A stretch of DNA of 64,000 bases, from the NCBI GenBank assembly GCA_964503145.1, contig CAZCYV010000003.1:1-64000 (forward strand), read 5' to 3'. This DNA comes from RBG-16-57-11 sp964503145. Its GTDB lineage: Bacteria; Chloroflexota; Anaerolineae; Anaerolineales; UBA4823. Made by a program: the position numbers and the translations under genes. The notes under the pieces were generated by a model. That model saw only the letters and a program-made list of their open reading frames with translations. It did no database searches and was not told the origin of the DNA. Of this stretch, positions 46,401-54,276 are shown one piece after another (the stretch's first letter is position 1; every line of letters begins with the position of its first letter).

Positions 46401-46655
46401 ATGACCACAAAAGATGCGAACGAACTCAATTCGGAACTTGAAACCCAAGTGCGCGCCTTGTTGGACAACCTCAACGCCTACATCGAACAGTATCATGGCG
46501 GCTCGGTGGAGATGGTGTCGCTGGAAGGGGACACGCTGAAGGTGCGCCTTGGCGGGGCGTGCCTGGGTTGCCCACTCTCTCCAACCACTCTGCACGGCTG
46601 GGTCGCCGGTACGGTGCATCAGTTCTTCCCCCATTTGAAAGTGGTTCAGGCCTGA
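46401..46655 (+). CDS. NifU C-terminal-domain (Nfu-type) Fe-S cluster carrier
   Basis: 84 aa from the ATG after CAGGAGACCAGAGAG; an ATG at 46374 is less well placed. The domain includes VRALLDNLNAYIEQYHGGSVEMVSLEGDTLKVRLGGACLGCPLSPTTL, with the CxxC (CLGC) that binds a [4Fe-4S] cluster in Nfu proteins. It probably hands clusters to apoproteins; the window encodes many Fe-S enzymes. A terminator follows at 46682. Confidence 0.88.
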   Translation: MTTKDANELNSELETQVRALLDNLNAYIEQYHGGSVEMVSLEGDTLKVRLGGACLGCPLSPTTLHGWVAGTVHQFFPHLKVVQA

Positions 46656-46681
46656 CGACAGTTCAACCCGATCTTAGCGCC

Positions 46682-46721
46682 CTGGGGCATCTCAAACGAC
46701 CGAGACGCCCCAGTTTCTTTT
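46682..46721 (+). terminator. Terminator downstream of the Nfu-type gene
   Basis: CTGGGGCATCTC (46682-46693) pairs with GAGACGCCCCAG (46702-46713) with one A-C mismatch and an 8-base loop, followed by TTTCTTTT. Confidence 0.8.
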
Positions 46722-46803
46722 AGATAGCGGCGGCTCTCAACTGCCAGCCAGCGGAGCGACGCAAAGGCCGCAGATGATCGACCCGATCGCTGTGCTGCGC
46801 CTT

Positions 46804-47295
46804 TTACAAGTGATCTGGGGCGTCTTGCAAGGAGGGTGAGGTGTGATCATGGTGACGGCGGCGCCTTAAGCCGTTCCAGTTGCAATCCGCGTTTTCGCAT
46901 CGATAGCGCCTGGCGGAGGGCAATAGAGTGTGAGAAAGCAGGCGATCAAGGAAACCCCGGTGCACGCGCTGGATTTCGCTGCCGCACTTCGGGCAAACAG
47001 AGGCCCGCCAGTGCTCAGAAACGGAGAAACGGTAGCGCACGCGATAGATCGCAAAGGGGATCACCAGCAGCAACAACAGCCAGCCCACCAGAGTCGAGAG
47101 CGGGATGTCGCGCAATTGTTGGGGCAGTTCGACAAACAGCAGTCGATCCATCAAAGCCAAACTGTTTTGGAATGAGAGAAAACTTTGCTTCAAAAGGATC
47201 TCTACCATGCCGCGCTGGCTGACTAGAAAAAGGCCCACCATCGCCAGGATGCCGGTGATGAATTCAAGGCGGTAATCTTTCAGCAGCTTTCTCAC
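46804..47295 (-). CDS. Membrane protein with C-terminal zinc-ribbon-like domain
   Basis: 163 aa from a GTG preceded by GGGGAG; the frame extends upstream but there it is antisense-like, low-quality sequence overlapping ggt. Two hydrophobic helices (about 15-33, ITGILAMVGLFLVS, and about 75-95, LVGWLLLLLVIPFAIYRV) enclose a short loop. The C-terminal part has CPKCGSEI and, 25 residues later, CENADC, a probable zinc site, then a basic His/Arg-rich tail. I do not recognise a family. It is the last gene of a minus-strand run with ggt, selD and the band-7 gene. Confidence 0.6.
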   Translation of the reverse strand: MRKLLKDYRLEFITGILAMVGLFLVSQRGMVEILLKQSFLSFQNSLALMDRLLFVELPQQLRDIPLSTLVGWLLLLLVIPFAIYRVRYRFSVSEHWRASVCPKCGSEIQRVHRGFLDRLLSHTLLPSARRYRCENADCNWNGLRRRRHHDHTSPSLQDAPDHL

Positions 47296-47357
47296 GTTCA
47301 ACTCCCCATCTCTAGCCAGAATTCTCAAGTTAAGAGTACCACCTGCCCTGCTGCGTG

Positions 47358-48998
47358 TCAATAGGTCATTGCGCAACCATCCGCGCGCGGGTCGCTGCCG
47401 GCGCACAGGACGCCGCTTTCCGGATCGCGCAGGATGACCTGGCCGCGCCCAAACACAGCCCGGCCAAAACCGCTGACCGGCGTCACAGGATGTCCCATTT
47501 CTGCCAGGGCGGCCATCTCGGCCACCGGAATGCCCTCCTCCAGAGCGACTTCGCTGCTGGGTTCTCCCTGAGTGATACAAAAGCGCGGGCGATCCAGCGC
47601 CGCCTGCGGATCGAGTCCATCATCCACCAGTGCAACCAGCACTTGCAGATGGCCTTGCGGTTGCATAAAGCCCCCCATCACCCCAAAACAGGCAAACAAA
47701 ACCTCCGGCAGAGCCGGCGAGGCCGCCGGTCGGGTGACCATCGCCGGGATGATCGTGTGGTAGGGTCGTTTGCGCGGCGCCAGCGCGTTGGGATGCGCCG
47801 GGTCCAGGCTGAAGTTATGGCCGCGGTTTTGCAGGCTGAAGCCCCAGCCAGAGGGCACAATTCCGGTTCCAAAACCCATGTAGTTGCTGTTAATGAAAGA
47901 GCAGGCGTTGCCCTGCGAATCGACCACGCTGAGATACACCGTGTCAGAGGAGGCGACCGGTGCGCCACGCTGTTGACCCAGGGTGGCCCGGTCCAGTCGG
48001 ATCAGCGCCCGGCGACGGGCAGCATAGCCCTTGTCCAGCAGTTCATCCACAGGCACAGGCGTAAACATCGGATCGGCCACATACCAGCGTGTGTCGGCAA
48101 ACGCCAGGCGTAGCGCCTCAATTTGCAGATGCAAGCGGCGAGCGGAGAGGGGCTCAAGAACGGCAAGATCGAAACCTTCGAGGATGTTCAAGGCCAACAA
48201 AGCCGTCAACCCCTGGCCATTGGGCGGACATTCCCACAAACGGTAGCCGCGGTAGAGCGTACTGATGGGTTCTTCCCAGGTGCTGGTGTGTTCGGCCAGG
48301 TCATCCAGGGTCATACATCCACCGGCCGCCTGGACTGCTGCGGCGATTGCTTCGGCGATCTGGCCTTGATAGAAAGCGCGTTTGCCGCCTTCGGCGATGA
48401 CTTGCAGGGTGCGCCCCAGGCCAGGATTGCGGAAGATCTCACCCGCTCGCGGGGCGCGCCCGTCGATCGTCAGTTCGACGCCGCCTGGCGCGGTGCGAAG
48501 CTGCCGCTGCGCCCCGCGCTCCCAGGCATGTGCAGTCAATGGCGCGACCGGATAACCCTGCTCCGCCAGCCGGATGGCCGGGGAAAGGATCGCGCTTAGA
48601 GGCAGGCCGCCAAAGCGTTCGATCAGATCGCACCAGCCCGCGCACGCCCCAGGCACGGTGACGGTATGGGCATGGTAAGGGGGCAATTCATCAGAGAAGC
48701 CCTCGGCGCGCAGGCGTTCCAGGGTCAACGCAGCCGGAGCGCGGCCCGAACCGTTCAGCGCGTACACCCGGCCGGTCTGAGCATGGTAATAGAGCGCAAA
48801 GCAGTCGCCCCCCAGACCGGTGGAAGTCGGTTCGGTCACATTCAACGCCGCAGCCGTAGCAATAGCAGCGTCAGCGGCGTTTCCCCCTTTGGAGAGCACT
48901 TCCAGCCCCGCGGCAACAGCCAGCGGCTGAGAGGCGGCGACGATGCCACGGGTGCTATAAACTGGCGAACGCCGCGAGTTGAATATCGGCTCAGCCAC
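47358..48998 (-). CDS. ggt: Gamma-glutamyltransferase
   Basis: 546 aa from a GTG that overlaps the end of selD by 8 bases; longer upstream extension would run antisense through selD. Early motifs GIVAASQPLAVAAGLEVLSKGGNAADAAIATAAALNVTEP and STGLGGDCFALYY are typical. The autocatalytic cleavage/nucleophile Thr lies in SSDTVYLSVVDSQGNACS, at the start of the small subunit, and the substrate loop GSGIVPSG is represented by GFGTGIVPSGWGF. It transfers or hydrolyses gamma-glutamyl groups, for example from glutathione. No signal peptide is evident, which suggests a cytoplasmic form. No strong ribosome-binding site is seen, so translation may be coupled to selD. Confidence 0.88.
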   Translation of the reverse strand: MAEPIFNSRRSPVYSTRGIVAASQPLAVAAGLEVLSKGGNAADAAIATAAALNVTEPTSTGLGGDCFALYYHAQTGRVYALNGSGRAPAALTLERLRAEGFSDELPPYHAHTVTVPGACAGWCDLIERFGGLPLSAILSPAIRLAEQGYPVAPLTAHAWERGAQRQLRTAPGGVELTIDGRAPRAGEIFRNPGLGRTLQVIAEGGKRAFYQGQIAEAIAAAVQAAGGCMTLDDLAEHTSTWEEPISTLYRGYRLWECPPNGQGLTALLALNILEGFDLAVLEPLSARRLHLQIEALRLAFADTRWYVADPMFTPVPVDELLDKGYAARRRALIRLDRATLGQQRGAPVASSDTVYLSVVDSQGNACSFINSNYMGFGTGIVPSGWGFSLQNRGHNFSLDPAHPNALAPRKRPYHTIIPAMVTRPAASPALPEVLFACFGVMGGFMQPQGHLQVLVALVDDGLDPQAALDRPRFCITQGEPSSEVALEEGIPVAEMAALAEMGHPVTPVSGFGRAVFGRGQVILRDPESGVLCAGSDPRADGCAMTY

Positions 48999-50070
48999 GG
49001 TTTTCGAGTACCTCGATCCCCTGGCCGTCGATGACTTCCCCCACCTCCCACAGGGTTTGACCCACCTGCGCCGCGCGCTGGAATAGATCAGAGAGCTTTT
49101 CAGCCGGGACGCATAACAGCAGGCCACCGCTGGTCTGCGCGTCGAAGAGCAGCATCTGGCAAGCCTCGCTGATCTGTGGCGCAAAATCGACCTGAGAGCC
49201 ATAATACAGGCGGTTATCTACAGAGCCGCCGGGGAAAATCCACTGCTCGGCGTAGCCGCGGGCGCCGCGGATGAAGGGGATCTGATCAAAGAAGAAGCGC
49301 AGCCGGACGCCCGAAGCATCGGCGATTTCGCAGGCATGGCCGAGCAAGCTGAATCCGGTCACGTCGGTCCCGCCGCACAGCCCAAACTCGACGGCCAGTT
49401 CAGCGGCAGTCTTGTTCAGACGCTTCATCCAATCCACCGCCTCCGCCAGATCCGCCGGATCAACCTGGCCACGTTTCAAGGCGGTGGTCACCGTGCCAAA
49501 GCCAAGCGGCTTGCTGAGCACCAGCCTGTCGCCGGGTCGGGCGCCGCCCTTCGAGATGATCCGCTCGGGGTGGGCAAAACCGAGGACGATCAAACCATAC
49601 TTGGGTTCTTTATCTTGCACGGTATGGCCGCCTGCCAGCACCACGCCCGCCTCGCGCACTTTCTCAGCGCCGCCGCGCAAAATCTCAGCGCTGAGCGAGG
49701 TGGGCAAATTGGGCGGCAAGGCGGCGATGTTGAGCGCCAGGAAGGGCTTCCCGCCCATAGCATAGACATCGGAGAGCGCATTGGCAGCCGCAATTGCGCC
49801 ATAATCATAAGGGTCATCAACCACCGGGGTGAAGAAGTCGGTGGTCGCCACCAGGGCGCGCGCCTCATCCAGCCGCCAGACGGCAGCGTCGTCCGGCTCA
49901 CCCAGGCCTACGAGCAGGTCAGGGTAATCCTTGGGGTCGAACAGATTGCGTAGTGGACGCAGAACCTGCGCCAGCGTTTCCGCATTCAGCTTCGACGCTC
50001 AGCCAGCGCAACTGGACAGGGTGGTCAGGCGGATCTGTTTTCCACTATCGGGCGGCCCTTGTGAATCCAA
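48991..50070 (-). CDS. selD: Selenophosphate synthetase, itself a selenoprotein (in-frame UGA = Sec24)
   Basis: 359 aa when the TGA at 49999-50001 (complement) is read as selenocysteine. It makes selenophosphate from selenide and ATP. Starting at TTG 50070, with GAGGAGG four bases upstream, the chain reads into LTTLSSCAGUASKLNAETLAQVL. The C-A-G-U-x-x-K motif is the known SelD active site: Sec24 sits where E. coli has Cys17 and Lys27 matches its essential Lys. The frame continues without other stops through GLGEPDDAAVW, TTDFFTPVVDDPYDYGAIAAANALSDVYAMGG and GTDVTGFSLLGHA. If UGA is taken as stop, only a 286-aa fragment from an internal GTG is seen. Conservation on both sides of the UGA argues strongly against a pseudogene. 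ggt overlaps its end. Confidence 0.9.
49956..49972 (-). promoter_or_regulatory. Candidate bacterial SECIS hairpin in selD
   Basis: On the minus strand GGCGCAG and CTGCGTC (one G-U pair) form a 7-bp stem closed by the loop GUU. The loop begins 34 nt after the UGA, within the range known for bacterial SECIS elements, and starts with G as they usually do. The SelW-like gene has the same GUU loop. SelB binding is inferred. Confidence 0.6.
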
Positions 50071-50108
50071 TATTCCTCCTCGAAATTTCTTCCGGCTACG
50101 TCGCCAGA

Positions 50109-51191
50109 TCAGGGTGTGGCGGTCGGAGTTGGCGTCGGCGTTGGGATAGGCAGCAGATCGGTGGGCACCGGCGATGTGGAGGCGCCGGCGGTCGGCAGCG
50201 GGAACAGATAGGGCACGTCGTTGGGCAAGAAGATCGTCTGCACCCCAGGCGATAGTTTAAGGATGAAGTTGTATTGCAGCAATTCTGGGCGTCCTTCCAG
50301 GGCTCGGGCGATCTGCTCCAGCGCTCTGGCTTCGGCCTCGGCCTGGATCAGCCGGGCATCAGCCTCGCCTTTGGCCCTGATCACTGCCGCATCTGCCGCG
50401 CCCTGGGCGACCTGGCGGGCCTGCTCGGCTTCCTGCTTGCGCTGCTCGACCACATAACGGGCTTGCTGAGCTTGTTGCTCGGCGATCTGCTTTTGCTCCA
50501 CTGAGGCCGCATACTCCGGCGAGAAAGTGATGTTGCGCAACACGAAATCACTCAATATCAGGCCATTCTCATCGAGCTTCCTGCCCAAGATCTCTAAGAT
50601 CCTCTGGGTCATTTCCGTGCGCTTGGTGCTGTAAACTTCCTGTACGCCATATTGGGCAACCACATCCCGGATCACGCCACGAGTCAGCGGGCGGACAAGA
50701 TCGGAAGCGTAGCGATCTTGCCAGTTGATCTGGATCTGCACCACCTCGTTTGGATCGATAGAATAAATCACCGAGGCATCAATAGAAACTTCCTGCCCAT
50801 CCGCAGTGCGGGCCAGGATCGAGTCATCGCCCTGTAGCTGGCCTTCTGATCGGGCTATCGACATGGTATAGGTCTGGCGCGAAATGGGATACGTTTTCAC
50901 CGTCTCAAAGAAGGGCACAATCCAGTTCAGTCCTGGCTGTAAGGCCTGCTCTCGGTAACCCTTAGGTGCAATCGCAGAGATGACCACGCCGCGCTCCTCT
51001 GGACGGATGAACACCAGGCCAGCACTGATCAAGCTGATGATCACGGCGCTCAAGCCGGTGACCAGGATTGACAGGCTGATGCCTTTCACAGGACGAGCGC
51101 GCGAGGCCCGAATGACAGCCAAAACGACCAGGCCTGCAAACAACAACCACAAGAAAACAACCAGGGTGTCCAATACAGTGGTGACATTCAT
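50109..51191 (-). CDS. SPFH/band 7 (prohibitin-like) membrane protein
   Basis: 360 aa from the ATG with AAGGAG 10 bases upstream. One or two N-terminal helices (about 8-28 and 42-62) anchor it. The SPFH domain spans about 70-245 (RPEERGVVISAIAPKGYREQALQPGLNWIVPFFETVKTYPIS, VIYSIDPNEVVQI, VIRDVVAQY). A long Ala/Glu/Gln-rich coiled coil follows (about 245-310), then a Thr/Pro-rich tail. Such proteins oligomerise in membrane microdomains and often regulate membrane proteases. A TATAAT (complement of 51245-51250) about 55 bases upstream is a likely -10. selD starts 38 bases after its stop, so they may be co-transcribed. Confidence 0.88.
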   Translation of the reverse strand: MNVTTVLDTLVVFLWLLFAGLVVLAVIRASRARPVKGISLSILVTGLSAVIISLISAGLVFIRPEERGVVISAIAPKGYREQALQPGLNWIVPFFETVKTYPISRQTYTMSIARSEGQLQGDDSILARTADGQEVSIDASVIYSIDPNEVVQIQINWQDRYASDLVRPLTRGVIRDVVAQYGVQEVYSTKRTEMTQRILEILGRKLDENGLILSDFVLRNITFSPEYAASVEQKQIAEQQAQQARYVVEQRKQEAEQARQVAQGAADAAVIRAKGEADARLIQAEAEARALEQIARALEGRPELLQYNFILKLSPGVQTIFLPNDVPYLFPLPTAGASTSPVPTDLLPIPTPTPTPTATP

Positions 51192-51332
51192 GTGAACGAA
51201 ACTCCTTGGATGAGCAGCGGTCCTTATTCGAGGAACAACCATGAATTATACACTCACTTATTATTTGCGCTGGCGCGCCTTTATGCCCAATGCACCCTTT
51301 CTTATAGCGGTAAACCATGTTAGGATGCAGCC

Positions 51333-52031
51333 ATGCGGACCTACACCGGCGTCGTTCGGGAAATTTCCTGGCAGGTCGGCCTGGGGCGCACGGCCTGGAT
51401 CGAGTGTCCTCCATCGGCTATCCCGGCGGCAGGGCGATACGTGATGGCCTGGTCGCCGGAAGACATAGATGCGCCGCTGGCAACGCCGCTGTTCATGAGC
51501 CGCCCCGAGGGCAAGGGGTTTCGAACAGCGACACCCATCCCGATCGCCTGGGAGCCAGGCGCGCCTCTGCAACTGCGCGGCCCGCTCGGGCGTGGTTTCA
51601 CCCCGCCGCGAGAGCTTCGCCGCCTGGCGTTGGCCAGCCCGGATGAGCACATCGCTTGCTTGCAGCCCCTGATGCAAAACGCCCTGGATCAGGGGGCGGC
51701 GGTAGCCCTGTTCACCGATTATGCCCCTGCCGCCTTGCCTGCCGCCGTGGAGGTCAACCCGCTGGAGACGTTGAGCGAGGCGCTGGTCTGGGCGGATTAC
51801 CTGGCGCTGGGACTGGCGCCGCAAGCGCTTCCTACGCTGAGTCGCCTCCTAGGAGTGGAGCGGGCCGCCCGCGCCCTACCCTGCCCAGCGCAAGCGCTGG
51901 TGCGCCTGGCGATGCCCTGCGGCGGACTGGCGGACTGTGGAGCGTGCGCCGTCGAGACGCGCCGCGGCTGGGAAATGGCCTGCCGCGACGGGCCGGTGTT
52001 CGATCTACTCGATTTACTGCCAAAAGTGTGA
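51333..52031 (+). CDS. PyrK-like iron-sulfur flavoprotein, degenerate
   Basis: 232 aa resembling the electron-transfer subunit of class 1B dihydroorotate dehydrogenase. An N-terminal barrel (about 1-95) keeps LRGPLGRGFTPP, like PyrK. The C-terminal [2Fe-2S] site is intact, with four Cys in MPCGGLADCGACAVETRRGWEMACRDGPVFD. The middle segment, where PyrK has a Gly-rich nucleotide-binding loop, is instead SPDEHIACLQPLMQNALDQGAAVALFTDYAPA and similar sequence without that loop. NAD reduction may therefore be lost. The next gene, a PyrD-like protein, begins 10 bases downstream. An unidentified redox role is more likely than pyrimidine synthesis. Confidence 0.75.
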   Translation: MRTYTGVVREISWQVGLGRTAWIECPPSAIPAAGRYVMAWSPEDIDAPLATPLFMSRPEGKGFRTATPIPIAWEPGAPLQLRGPLGRGFTPPRELRRLALASPDEHIACLQPLMQNALDQGAAVALFTDYAPAALPAAVEVNPLETLSEALVWADYLALGLAPQALPTLSRLLGVERAARALPCPAQALVRLAMPCGGLADCGACAVETRRGWEMACRDGPVFDLLDLLPKV

Positions 52032-52040
52032 AGAGAAGGG

Positions 52041-52796
52041 ATGAAGTTCGACCTCGCCTTCGATCCGCCCTGGATGAACGCCGCCGGCAGCCTGGGGTTC
52101 GCCCCCGACCGTCACGGCCCGATCGATCTGGCCCGGCTGGGCGCGTTCGTGACCCACCCCATCAGCCTGGAGGCGCGTAGCCCCGCGCATGGCGTGCGTT
52201 ACATCGCCTATCCTGGCGGGTTTCTGTTGCACACCGGTTATCCCAATCCTGGCTTACGGACGATCCTGCGCCGCTACGCCGAGGCGTGGGAGCGCTCGCC
52301 GATCCCGGTCTTGGTACATTTGCTTTGCCAGCGCGCGGAAGAGTTGTTGCAAGCGGTCCGGTGGTTGGAGGGCTTGCCAGGGGTAGCCGGGCTGGAAATG
52401 GGCTTACCGCCGGAGATCGAAGCAGGGCAAGCGGCCGCGCTGGTGCAGGCCGCGACGGGTGAACTCCCTGTGATCGTGCGCCTGCCGTTGGAGCGGGCGG
52501 TCGAACTGGGTCAGGCGCTGACGAAAACCAATGTCAAGCCGGAGGGATTGGCAGCATTCAGCCTGGGTCCGCCGCGAGGGTTGCTGCCTGCCCCCGATGG
52601 AGATCTGGCGCGTGGGCGGCTGTATGGCCCGGCGATCTTTCCGCAGGCGCTGGCGGCGGTAAAGGCGCTCAGCGGGCTGGGCGTTCCGGTGATCGGCGGG
52701 GGAGGCGTGTACCGGGTGGAGCAGGCGGAGGCAATGCAAACCGCAGGGGCGGCGGCAGTACAGCTAGACGCCGTACTGTGGCGTAGCGGATGGTAA
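52041..52796 (+). CDS. Dihydroorotate dehydrogenase-like TIM-barrel protein lacking catalytic motifs
   Basis: 251 aa from the ATG after GAGAAGGG, about 50 residues shorter than typical PyrD. It retains the family scaffold: PPWMNAAGSLGFAPD, an LHTGYPNPGL segment resembling the GLQNPG loop, GRLYGPAIFPQALAAVKAL (like GGLSGPAIKPIALR) and PVIGGGGVYRVEQAEAMQTAGAAAVQLDAVLW, a typical FMN phosphate-binding end. The ELNISCPN catalytic loop is replaced by GLEMGLPPE and VKLSPN by VRLPLE. Dihydroorotate oxidation therefore seems unlikely. Paired with the PyrK-like gene it looks like a repurposed FMN/Fe-S module of unknown substrate. Convergent with dtd, two bases apart. Confidence 0.7.
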   Translation: MKFDLAFDPPWMNAAGSLGFAPDRHGPIDLARLGAFVTHPISLEARSPAHGVRYIAYPGGFLLHTGYPNPGLRTILRRYAEAWERSPIPVLVHLLCQRAEELLQAVRWLEGLPGVAGLEMGLPPEIEAGQAAALVQAATGELPVIVRLPLERAVELGQALTKTNVKPEGLAAFSLGPPRGLLPAPDGDLARGRLYGPAIFPQALAAVKALSGLGVPVIGGGGVYRVEQAEAMQTAGAAAVQLDAVLWRSGW

Positions 52797-52798
52797 AA

Positions 52799-53239
52799 CT
52801 ACTCGCGCTCCATCCAGATGGTCACCGGCCCATCATTGGCGATCTCGACCAGCATGTGCGCGCCAAATTCTCCGGTCTGGACGGGAACGCCCTGGGCGCG
52901 CAACAGATCGGCGAAGCGTTCGACCAGCGGCCGGGCGACCTCGGGCAGCGCGGCGTCCGTGAAGGAGGGGCGGCGGCCCTTGCGGGTGTCGGCGTACAGC
53001 GTGAATTGCGAAACAACGATCGCCGCCCCGCCCACTTCCAGCAATGATCGGTTGATCTTGCCCTGGTCGTCTTCGAAGATGCGCAGATTGGCAATCTTCT
53101 CCGCCAGGTAGCGCGCCTGTTCCTCGCCATCCTGCGGAGCAACGCCGACCAGGATCACCAATCCCAGGCCGATCTCGGCGATGGTTTTGCCATCCACCGA
53201 GACGCGGCCGTGAGACACGCGCTGCAGGACGATCCTCAT
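52799..53239 (-). CDS. dtd: D-aminoacyl-tRNA deacylase
   Basis: 146 aa from the ATG that overlaps the trpS stop (ATGA). Family motifs: MRIVLQRVSHGRVSVDGKTIAEIGLGLVILVGV, the catalytic VSQFTLYADTRKGRRPSF region and the cross-subunit GPVTIWME near the end. It removes D-amino acids and glycine mischarged on tRNAs. Full-length. It is the third gene of the selW-trpS-dtd operon behind the T-box leader; D-Trp-tRNA is a known DTD substrate class, which fits the partnership with TrpRS. Confidence 0.95.
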   Translation of the reverse strand: MRIVLQRVSHGRVSVDGKTIAEIGLGLVILVGVAPQDGEEQARYLAEKIANLRIFEDDQGKINRSLLEVGGAAIVVSQFTLYADTRKGRRPSFTDAALPEVARPLVERFADLLRAQGVPVQTGEFGAHMLVEIANDGPVTIWMERE

Positions 53240-54276
53240 GGCATGGGCTGAGCGCGGCTGGGGGTGGGCTGCTCCGCTCCCAGTAGGGGGAGGCCAATCG
53301 CCTGTTTCACCTCGAGGATGGTCTGGCGGGCGATGGCGCTGGCGCGCCGCTGGCCATCCCGCAGCACGTCCCATACCAGATCGGGATCCTGGGCCAGTTC
53401 GGCGCGGCGGGCGCGGAACGGCTCCAGGCTACGGTTCAGGTTGCGCGCAAAGAGCTGTTTGCACTGCACGCAGCCAATGCCAGCCCTGCGGCATTCCACA
53501 TTCACCATAGCCACTTCGTCGGGCGAGGAGAAGACCTTATGCATCGAGAAGACGTTGCAGACATCCGGATTGCCGGGATCGGAGCGCTTGATGCGCTGCG
53601 GATCGGTGACCATCTGCATCACCCGCTGAGTCGTCTCCTCGGGGGTTGCGGCCAGTTCGATGTGGTTGTTCAGGCTCTTGCTCATCTTCTGCTGCCCGTC
53701 GATGCCCAAAACTTTGGGCACCTCGGTGGCTTTCATCTGCGGTTCAACCAACACGTTGGTGTTGTAGCGATAGTTGAACGAGCGCACCGTCTCGCGGGCG
53801 AACTCGATGTGCGGCGCCTGATCGACGCCAACCGGCACCAAGTCTGCCTTGTAGAGCACAATATCAGCGGTCATCAACACCGGATAGCCTACCAGGCCAT
53901 AATTGACGTTGTGCGGCTGCTGGCGCGCTTTCTCCTTGAAGGTCGGCAGATCGGTCAGCTTGCCCAGCGGAGTGACCATGGACAGATAGGTGTGCAACTC
54001 GGTGACTTCTGGCACGCTCGACTGGACGAAGATGATCGACTCTTCGGGCCGAATGCCCGCAGCCAGGAAGTCCAGGGCCATCTCATAGATGTTCTGGCGC
54101 AGGTTTTCGGTGGTCTCCACAGTGGTCAGGGCATGGATATCGACGATGCAGTAAACGCAATCGTACTCATCCTGCAACGCCACATAGTTTTGGATGGCAC
54201 CCAAATAGTTGCCTAAATGCTGGCGGCCGGTGGGACGGGCGCCGGAAAAGACGCGGCCTTTCTTCATTGGGGTCAT
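53236..54276 (-). CDS. trpS: Tryptophanyl-tRNA synthetase with [4Fe-4S]-type cysteine motif
   Basis: 346 aa. Class I signatures are SGARPTGRQHLGNYLGA (HIGH-type) and KMSKS (residues 198-202). The tRNA-anticodon region has Cys240, Cys262, Cys269 and Cys272 (C-x21-C-x6-C-x2-C), close to the motif that binds a [4Fe-4S] cluster in Thermotoga TrpRS. It charges tRNA-Trp. The first ATG overlaps the stop of the SelW-like gene (ATGA); a second ATG three codons on is possible. Regulation by the upstream T-box leader with a UGG specifier is expected. Confidence 0.95.
   Translation of the reverse strand: MTPMKKGRVFSGARPTGRQHLGNYLGAIQNYVALQDEYDCVYCIVDIHALTTVETTENLRQNIYEMALDFLAAGIRPEESIIFVQSSVPEVTELHTYLSMVTPLGKLTDLPTFKEKARQQPHNVNYGLVGYPVLMTADIVLYKADLVPVGVDQAPHIEFARETVRSFNYRYNTNVLVEPQMKATEVPKVLGIDGQQKMSKSLNNHIELAATPEETTQRVMQMVTDPQRIKRSDPGNPDVCNVFSMHKVFSSPDEVAMVNVECRRAGIGCVQCKQLFARNLNRSLEPFRARRAELAQDPDLVWDVLRDGQRRASAIARQTILEVKQAIGLPLLGAEQPTPSRAQPMP

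Noticed and set aside
47296..47580. Upstream part of the 258-aa minus-strand frame
   Set aside because: Arg/Gly-rich low-quality sequence overlapping ggt; membrane helices and a good GTG start appear only from 47295.
48991..49851. selD as a 286-aa protein starting at an internal GTG
   Set aside because: It would lack the C/U-x-x-K active site. The upstream frame encodes it, interrupted only by one UGA in the exact Sec position.
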